Source: Monosporascus cannonballus
Taxonomy: Eukaryota; Ascomycota; Sordariomycetes; Xylariales
DNA: 64,000 nucleotides
NCBI GenBank assembly: GCA_004154925.1
Contig: QJNS01000312.1
Coordinates: 1 to 64,000, forward strand
Direction: 5' to 3'
The position numbers were made by a program, and so were the translations under genes. The notes beneath the pieces are model-generated. The model was not told the DNA's origin. It ran no database searches and saw nothing but the letters and a program-made list of their open reading frames with translations. Of this stretch, positions 57,390 through 64,000 are shown in pieces (position 1 is the first letter of the stretch; each line of letters starts with the position of its first letter).

Positions 57390-58562
57390 CCAAGTGATAT
57401 CCATGCTTCTCCCTGTGTTGTACTCCCTAGGTGTTGTGGTTACGACGTTAATTATAAATCCTGATCTTTGTAATTGTACGTACACAATGGAATATAGACA
57501 GCAAAGCAATTCATAAAACGGAAACTCTCAAAGTCCTAGAAGTTGTTCGTAGATCGTGCTCGTAGTATGTAAACTAGTAGTTATCTTTGACAATCTGTCA
57601 GGAGCTTAGAAACTTCAATTTTCCGATATATTATGTTTGTATGCTACCTCGCAAAGCCCTAAATGGCATCAACCGGATATCGTTACAATTTCCTCCTTGT
57701 ATACAAGCCTTTGAGGAGCTTCACCTTCACAATATTAGCTTAGTAAGACTATGTTTTCCTACATCTGACCTTCTACAGTCATGCCCTTACATTAGTCCTT
57801 CGGTATCTCTCTGCCATACATATCTACACAAAAACCCGACTCATAACCCATAGACAGTCATTAATAAGCCCTTCCGAATGCAAGAGCGCCTTCCTTTAGA
57901 ATCAAAGAATGTAACGTACGGGTTCACGCCTCTCCCCTTTTCACGAGGGCGTGCTCATGCTATTGGCTAGCCTTGTTTTCTCGAAACATCTCACTGGCTC
58001 AAGCCGTGTGATTAGCTCACAGTCGCGTGTCATCCATCTCTCCTATATCTGTTGCTCCTCGTCCCTCGTCCCTCATCACTCGCCTCTCCCCTCATTTTCA
58101 CGCTTTCCAAAAACCACGGAGGGGGGCTTTTTTTTTTTTTTAGCTGCGTCATACGTTCGCTTCCAAACTCTGTTGCCAACAGGGTTTGCACCTTCTTTTT
58201 ACACCTACTTACTAAGTGGTCCGTGTATCTCTCTCCTTCCATGTCTCATTCCTTCTCGAACTCAGATAAAGAAGCACCTGCTCGAGCGGGACCAGCTGGA
58301 GGTTGCTTGGGCCACAATAAGACTGCCTATCTAACCCCTCTATCTGCATTGAGTGAGTCTTCATCCCATGTGAACAATGGACCAATTGGCTTGGCTTGGA
58401 ATAAGAGTCATGTTTGCCTGATCTTTTGGAGTCATTCACATTTTTCTTTTTATTCACACACTACTCTGCTCAATCTGAAGCACTAAGAGTATCTTCGCCG
58501 GCGCTGTACAGCAAGTATGGTCTCATCTAAGAAACGCCGACTGAAAGGAAGACTGCACGATA
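57390..58562. other. Intergenic stretch, no supported gene
   Basis: Pyrimidine-rich over about 57950-58260, including a run of 15 T near 58127. The two overlapping plus-strand frames there reflect this composition. The right end is the promoter of the next gene. Confidence 0.45.
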
Positions 58563-59423
58563 ATGGCTACAATATCAGAGCAACACAGAGAGGTTGTGAG
58601 GTCTCGCCTCGTTCAGGAGCTGAAACAGCTTGACCGAACCCACCGGATGATCGTGATGCTCCTAGAGTGCGAGCATCCTGATTGGGGCGACCCCGGAGCC
58701 GAAGCTGCACATGAAGCTGCTCTTTCTATTGTCCGGGGAGCTTTTCGCACGAGACCCAAGCTCAGCCCTCAGGAGATCTCGGAGATACGCAAGAAGGACC
58801 GTGAGAGAGCTGGCCTTAACCGATCTATTGCACAACCTCCATCCCACAAGTTCTCGCAAAGCAATGGCCTTGTCCGCCCTGCACGCTCCCTCCAACCATC
58901 TTCTCTCGAGATCACCAAAGACAAGCACATTGCACCTAATCGCCCTGACCCCAAAGACATTGCACTGCCGATGGATGATGACGACAACCTACAAGTCCAA
59001 CAGCCACAGCTTTCTACACCCCTCTGCAGCGATGCTTCCGTCAGTTGCGCAACCCTGACTAACCGTGCCCACGCTGAAGCTATGCGCCGTCTGGACCGCT
59101 GCGCCATTACGCCCTCCGGCCTGGCACAGCTCGAAACCAAACGCGCAACCGTCTGGAATCGCATCTCCCAAATCGATGCTGCTCAGAAGGAGCTAGAAAC
59201 GAAGCTCAACGCGCGGGCTCGCGAGCGGTGGCAGCGGTTAAAGAGGCCGCAGTGCTTTAAGGGGGCTTCGCTGAGTATCTCTCGGGGACGTGGGTCACGG
59301 CTGAGCTCCTACACTGCTATTGACGATGCCGACGACCCGTTTGGAGAGAGGAACGCGCGGTGTGAGAGGGAGGCGCTGTGGGAGCCGGAGTTCAGGCATA
59401 GGGATAGGGAGGTAATATGGTGA
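58563..59423 (+). CDS. Unidentified 286-residue protein, charged and helical
   Basis: An intronless frame from ATG 58563. The N-terminal third is helical (VRSRLVQELKQLDRTHRMIV MLL). The middle is low-complexity and polar. The C-terminal part has a likely coiled coil (LETKRATVWNRISQIDAAQK ELETKLNARARERWQRLK) and ends in a very charged RCEREALWEPEFRHRDREVI segment. There is no signal peptide or membrane helix. The long open frame, ordinary codon use and coherent secondary-structure pattern support a real gene, but no family is recognised. Confidence 0.6.
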   Translation: MATISEQHREVVRSRLVQELKQLDRTHRMIVMLLECEHPDWGDPGAEAAHEAALSIVRGAFRTRPKLSPQEISEIRKKDRERAGLNRSIAQPPSHKFSQSNGLVRPARSLQPSSLEITKDKHIAPNRPDPKDIALPMDDDDNLQVQQPQLSTPLCSDASVSCATLTNRAHAEAMRRLDRCAITPSGLAQLETKRATVWNRISQIDAAQKELETKLNARARERWQRLKRPQCFKGASLSISRGRGSRLSSYTAIDDADDPFGERNARCEREALWEPEFRHRDREVIW

Positions 59424-61457
59424 TTGGAAACGGTGTGCTAGGCTATAGGACTAATGCGACGCCACTGAGCCGCCGGTTTAATCATCGTCTCCAGTGTACA
59501 CATATATCAATACGAACCACCCCACCGTAACACCTATGTTGAGCTTACGTCAAAAGGCCCTGCCTGGGATAGCACTTATTCTCCTAGTATTACGCCCCTG
59601 ACCCCCGTGTGAGTAATTACCTTAACTACGTGTTATACTGATTCGCACTTAGGCCATGGTCTCGGGGGCGAAGCGGAAAGAGTTGAGAAGACCACGCCAA
59701 GAACAGCCGGACGGGGGTTTCTGTATGGCCAATGAAACAGTCCCATTCTCCGGGATATCCGCACATTTATTGCTCTCTACCCACGGATTCCCTCTGTAGC
59801 TTATTATTGGAGTCCTGAGCATACCCTTCACTACTGATTAGCCCTCTGGTACTTCAGGTATGTTCCGAACTTGTCCTTCACTTCGAGTCTAGCCTCGAGG
59901 GCGTCCAGCTCGTTCTTGTCCTTTGGATCCAATGAACCACGTACTCGCCGAGCCATCACCTGGGGACAGGATATTCCATGTGTTGCAAGCGAGGTCGAGT
60001 CACCGTTGCAGTCACGTCCCATTACACTGCGGGTTGCGACGCATCGCGTAAAACGCCACGTGCAGTCGTCGAACGAGATAACGGAGGAAGCCATCTTGAG
60101 ACTGAACTCCACTGCTGGAGGGTTTAGCGATATACACCGACAGCTATGTGTAACATGGATAATGCTAATCACGCTACCGCTGATCACAAACTAAGATGCT
60201 GAGGAAGTCGTCAACCTTGAAATGGATGAGAAGTCCCCGAGAGTCGGTGGCGAAGACGATCGAAACCAGAACCAAACCAGGGGAAGTGGCGCCACTCCTG
60301 GGAGATTGGAAGCTGAGATCGAGACGCCCGCCCCAGGTGTTTGACGTCCCATTCACGCCCTCGGCTGCCTTTCAACCGGAGAGACGAGGGGGTAGACGTT
60401 CTGCAAGTCCAGGCCATGACCGTCGACGGGCATCCCGGCCGAAAAAATAGGCGGGTCAGCCTCATAGTTCATACCCGTGCAGCCGGATGTCGGGCTGGCG
60501 ATCCAGTTCTATGAGACGCATCCGAAAAGTGGATGTCGTTCTGGATGGCCCGGCACATTGGTAGTCCGGGGATGGTTACCATGGGTGACATACCGGCTCT
60601 TTCGGGAACGGGGAGTAACTCGATTGGTGTAAGTTACTTGACTCTCCATATCGACGAGGGTGGACACTGCATCCTCCTGCTATATCAAGGCTAGAGCGGC
60701 GTAGCCGAGAGATATTGGACTTGTCAAACGGGGAACATATTGTCTCCAACTTCTTAGTGGTGGAATTCTCTACGAGTTCGAATCAGCAAAGCCATCATCA
60801 CCTTGGCAACTGCTTACATAACATTACCTACCGGGTCTGTCCAACGGGGCCCATACTTACATGAAGGCAAACACTCTACCTCCTAAGTTATATAACTACT
60901 CTAGACTCCCAAGCGGGCGGAGTCCTCCACTCTCCACCATTTAGGTTGCCGGGCCGAAATTAGCCTGCTGGCATTTCCGCGAATCGGAGCCAATGATGCG
61001 CCTGCCTCTATCCGAAACGGGGAATCGCCGCCCCTTTAGGAAAATCTATCCCCGGCGTCCGGGGGGGTTTCATCCCCATGTCCGCCAGGGCACGCTTGGG
61101 GGTTGTACGAGGTTAAATGCGCCCCAATAGAATAACGCTCTATCACTTCGATGCCATCTCATCGCCTGCTCTCTGCGCTCGTTCTCTGCCACGCAGTCCC
61201 TGCTACAACGGGCCGCCACTCAATGCCACGGCGTGATGGCCAAGATGAAGGACCGTCGTAAAAGGTTCGATGAAGACCGAGGTCGAGGTATGCAGGAGGC
61301 TATAATAAGCAGCGACCGGACCGGGGCGATGATCTACAATCAAGCCTCTTCGTAGATCAACCAGCTCGCTAGATCGACCTTCTCGCGGTCAACCGGTCTA
61401 TACCTACGATACGAAATCAGGTTATCAACGAGCGTCCCCCTGATTCGGTCGCAGACC
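59424..61457. other. Intergenic stretch with unresolved minus-strand fragments
   Basis: On the minus strand, 60480-60380 reads MNYEADPPIFSAGMPVDGHG, and 59930-59832 reads RVRGSLDPKDKNELDALEAR LEVKDKFGTYLKYQ before a stop. Both look coding, but intervening frames are broken and no splice scheme was found. The family is unknown. The right end is the GH43 promoter, with two GC-box-like sites. Confidence 0.35.
61050..61064. promoter_or_regulatory. Two CreA-type (SYGGRG) motifs upstream of the GH43 gene
   Basis: CCCCGG at 61050-61055 (the reverse complement of CCGGGG) and CCGGGG at 61059-61064 both fit the carbon-catabolite repressor consensus SYGGRG. They form an inverted pair about 395 bp before the GH43 start codon. 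Paired sites are what functional CreA targets usually show, but the motif is short and common in GC-rich DNA. Confidence 0.3.
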
Positions 61458-62581
61458 ATGTTCTGCACCACCAGGAAGGCCGGCACGGCCTTGCTCGCCC
61501 TGGCGTCGTGCCTGCTGGGCGCGGCGAGCGCGTTCACTAACCCGGTCCGCCGCCCCGGCGGCAGCGACCCGTTCATCGCCTACCCCGGCGACGGCTACTA
61601 CTACATGATGTCGACATCGTGGACCAACCTCGAGATCGCGCGGTCCAAGACCATCGAGGGCCTCAAGACGGCGCCCAAGAAGGTCGTCTACCGCACCGAC
61701 GCGCCCAGCCGCTGCTGCAACGTCTGGGCCCCCGAGGTCCACTACCTCAACGGCAGCTGGTACATCTACTACACCGCCGGCAACGCCAACAACCTGGACG
61801 GGCAGAACCTGCACGTCCTTAAGGGTACGCCGTTATCTCGCTATTCGCTCGTCCGCGGCTAACTAGCCTCTCCCTGTCTTCGGTCTTTCCTATCCCCATA
61901 CCGTAGTCTCAATGGGTAGCCGGGTTGGATCGAGCTCACGCGCATAAAATCACAGGCGGCGCGACCCCCTGGGACGAGTACAAGTACGCTGGACGGCTGA
62001 CCAACGCGTGGTCGATCGACGGGTCGGTGATCCGGGTAAACGGCTGGGGCAACTACCTGGCGTACTCGTGCTTCCACGGGGTGCGGTACCAGTCGACGTG
62101 CCTGCAGAAGCTCGGAAACGACAACGTGTCGCTGACGGGGCCCATCAGCGTGGTCTCGCAGCCGTCGGAGTCCTGGGAGCGGAGCGGCACGCCCGTCCAG
62201 GAGGGCCAGGTCGCCCTCTACTACGGCGGAAAGACCTACATCGTCTACTCGGCCAACCACTGCTGGACGCCCGACTACTGCCTCGCGACGCTCGAGTGGG
62301 ACGGCCGCACCGACCCCATGCGGCCCGGCGCGTGGGAGAAGTCCAAAGGCTGCGTCTTCTCCAAGGCCAACGGCCACTACGGCACCGGCCACAACAGCTT
62401 CTTCCGGAGCCCCGACGGCAGCCAGACCTGGAACGTCTACCACGCCACCTCGAACGCCAACGGCGCCTGCGACGATAGCAGGTACGCCATGGTCCAGGTC
62501 CTGGGCACCAAACCCGACGGGTCGCCCGACTTCGGAACCCCCCTCCCCTTCGGTGCGGACATCGCGGAGCCTAAGCGATGA
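61458..62581 (+). CDS. Secreted GH43 glycosidase, alpha-L-arabinofuranosidase type
   Basis: Two exons, 61458-61824 and 61956-62581 (131-bp intron, donor GTACGC, acceptor CAG), give 330 residues. After a signal peptide (ending GAASA, residue 25) comes a single five-bladed propeller domain. The likely catalytic base is Asp37 (GGSDPFIAY), the pKa-modulating residue Asp144 (WSIDGSV) and the acid Glu205 (PVQEGQ). Further family signatures are CCNVWAPEVHYLNGSWYIYY, IVYSANHCW and GTGHNSFF. The pattern fits GH43 exo-arabinofuranosidases (subfamily 26-like), which release arabinose from arabinan or arabinoxylan. The substrate is inferred. Both exons keep the very high GC of a conserved gene, and there is no carbohydrate-binding module. 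Confidence 0.92.
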
Positions 62582-63839
62582 TAGGGAGACGGCCGTGATT
62601 CCTTAGGCGGCGTCTTGGTTGGGACTCGAGGTGCCCTGTCTCTTCTACCCTCCGACTATATAATTCTAGGCTGGTATACAATAGCTTCTGAATAAATGGA
62701 ATTGCCAACCCAGTACTCATCATGCTCACAGTGAGTTCTTGCTACTGAGAGGGGAAGCACACCGGACGGTTACAGGTGACCGCTCGCTCCGGCATGGACT
62801 TGAAACACGTCCATCGAGCCGGTATCAAGGTAGGGGAAATCCATGAGACGATGAGACGACACGAGACATAGAAAAAGGGATCGGATAAGGTCACAATCCA
62901 CGGCCGCATAGCGAAACTGCATTGCATGAGAATGTAGCCAGGAGAGGTGCGACCACGCCTGCCTAGTTAATGACCACGGACCCCAGGGGCTACGGGAGTT
63001 GTCGAAGAACCGCGAATGTCCACTTCTCCCAAGCCGCCGCCAGCAGCCATAGAGCTCCCCGGGGTCCTAACCACGCTTTCCCCTAGGGAGGTTACTACCA
63101 CAGCCGACGACTGCTAGCCGGCCGGGCCTTTCTCTCATTTTATCCACGATCTCAGTAAGTTCTTAAGAAACTTCCAACGGACTGGTTAGTGTGTTTTGTC
63201 CCTCTGGCCTTGTACGTGATCAGACCACATAGATGATGGTCTCAAAGTCATGCTTCGAAGTGTGCTTGGCGGTAGCTTAAGCGGGAAGGAGTTAGTGCTG
63301 AGGACTTGCTCGTTCTGATGCAAGGGCAGTTCTAAGTCCTCAATGAAGATAAGTTAGAAGAGCCTGGCAGTGTCTAAGCATCCCGCTGTGTTTAGTTCAA
63401 AGTCTCACCCGAACCTACGTGGCCATATTGGACAAAGAGGCCCATGGAAATCAACAACGGAATGAGAGAGTGATGCCGACAGCCGTACGGGCTGTATAGG
63501 GGTAACAGTGCAGGGCGTAGGCCCAGGGAGGTATTAAGAACGAATATATTGAGCAACTACATCGCAGCCGTGACAACATGGCAAACCCGCCCGACGCCTG
63601 ACCTCATGCAAATCCGCTGAGCCTGTTCTAAGGCTCTCCGTTCGCCTCCGCTCTTCGATATTGTCGGCCAGCCAGAATAAATTCTTAGAAAAATGCAATG
63701 GACCTCACCCCGAGCCCCGGCTTCTGAAACTCCGCACATGCCGACAAGGGGAAAAGGAATGATCGTATGTTTTAGATGGGCCGGACGCCCACCGTCATCG
63801 GCAAGCGGATCTAACCCAGTCTATTCTGGCGGTTTGTCA
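62582..63839. other. Intergenic stretch, no supported gene
   Basis: The GH43 gene and the partial gene at the right edge are convergent here. ORFs at 62742-62927 and 63557-63739 (minus) have no recognisable similarity. Confidence 0.4.
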
Positions 63840-64000
63840 CTACGGCTCTCCTAATAGTCGGGCGGTGATGTCTCCCATGTACGCCTCCTCTAATGTGTAG
63901 TCCATGCCGTCGTTCTTGTCGATGCCGACGTAAAGGAATGCCTCCACGACTCGGTCGATATCAAAGCCCATGTTGACGAACCTGTCGATAAGGTCCTTGT
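63840..64000 (-). CDS. C-terminus of a UBA-like domain protein, partial
   Basis: The minus strand is open from the window edge to TAG at 63842-63840. The 52 visible residues read KDLIDRFVNMGFDIDRVVEA FLYVGIDKND, then a helical MDYTLEEAYMGDITARLLG end. The pattern of Met-Gly-Phe followed by a helix and an amphipathic third helix suggests a ubiquitin-associated (UBA) domain at the C-terminus. The rest of the protein lies outside the window, so it cannot be named. Confidence 0.55.
   Translation of the reverse strand, partial: KDLIDRFVNMGFDIDRVVEAFLYVGIDKNDGMDYTLEEAYMGDITARLLGEP

Noticed and set aside
57951..58486. Two overlapping ORFs with a poly-T tract
   Set aside because: Frames reflect CT-rich sequence and cross a 15-T run.
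60700..60800. tRNA-like sequence with GAGTTCGAATC
   Set aside because: The B-box-like word is good, but the T-arm stem does not pair and no acceptor stem can be formed.

Overview
The window looks like a nuclear contig of a filamentous ascomycete (Pezizomycotina, probably Sordariomycetes). Most genes have one to five short spliceosomal introns (about 50-290 bp; donors GTAAGT/GTACGT, acceptors YAG). Several families are fungal: a PTH11-like rhodopsin-fold receptor, Sec72, AIM18, an Flc-like TRP channel and GPI-anchored secreted peptides. Coding islands are GC-rich, intergenic DNA is long, and there are two strongly AT-rich patches. No rRNA, CRISPR or convincing tRNA was seen.

Layout. 1-7.3 kb: 3' end of a PTH11-like receptor, a decayed beta-carbonic anhydrase, a small GPI-anchored protein, mitochondrial AIM18 and a dithiol glutaredoxin with two possible starts. 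7.3-10.2 kb: AT-rich gap with a hairpin and a tRNA-like segment. 10.2-13.8 kb: a membrane-anchored ubiquitin-like/BAG cochaperone and ribosomal protein uL13 (RPL16, five exons). 13.8-19.3 kb: gene-poor, with an unidentified relic and a decayed aldo/keto reductase. 19.3-28 kb: a secreted subtilase, a GH95 alpha-L-fucosidase, a promethin-like membrane protein and an ARMT1/DUF89 phosphatase. 28-35.1 kb: a gap, then a tandem family of small cysteine-rich proteins (one decayed, two apparently intact). 35-46.7 kb: gene-poor, with an AT-rich block, a microsatellite, a small conserved-looking protein, Sec72, a stand-alone transposase-type HTH protein and a long foldback element. 46.7-51.2 kb: a decayed TauD/TfdA dioxygenase and other debris. 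51.2-59.4 kb: the BAR protein Rvs161/Hob3, divergent from peptidyl-tRNA hydrolase, then a TRP/ML-domain membrane protein and an unidentified 286-residue protein. 59.4-64 kb: a GH43 arabinofuranosidase-type enzyme and the C-terminus of a UBA-like protein running off the end.

Conserved housekeeping genes (uL13, Sec72, Rvs161, Pth, ARMT1, AIM18, glutaredoxin) alternate with secreted hydrolases (S8, GH95, GH43) and long stretches carrying decayed gene copies. Three relics can be named (beta-carbonic anhydrase, aldo/keto reductase, TauD). They decayed through frameshifts, small deletions and single stop codons and keep ordinary base composition, so repeat-induced point mutation does not explain them. 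The most distinctive local system is the cysteine-rich tandem family at 30.97-35.1 kb. The foldback element at 44.45-44.80 kb is the clearest non-coding structure. All calls come from reading the sequence; no homology search was run.
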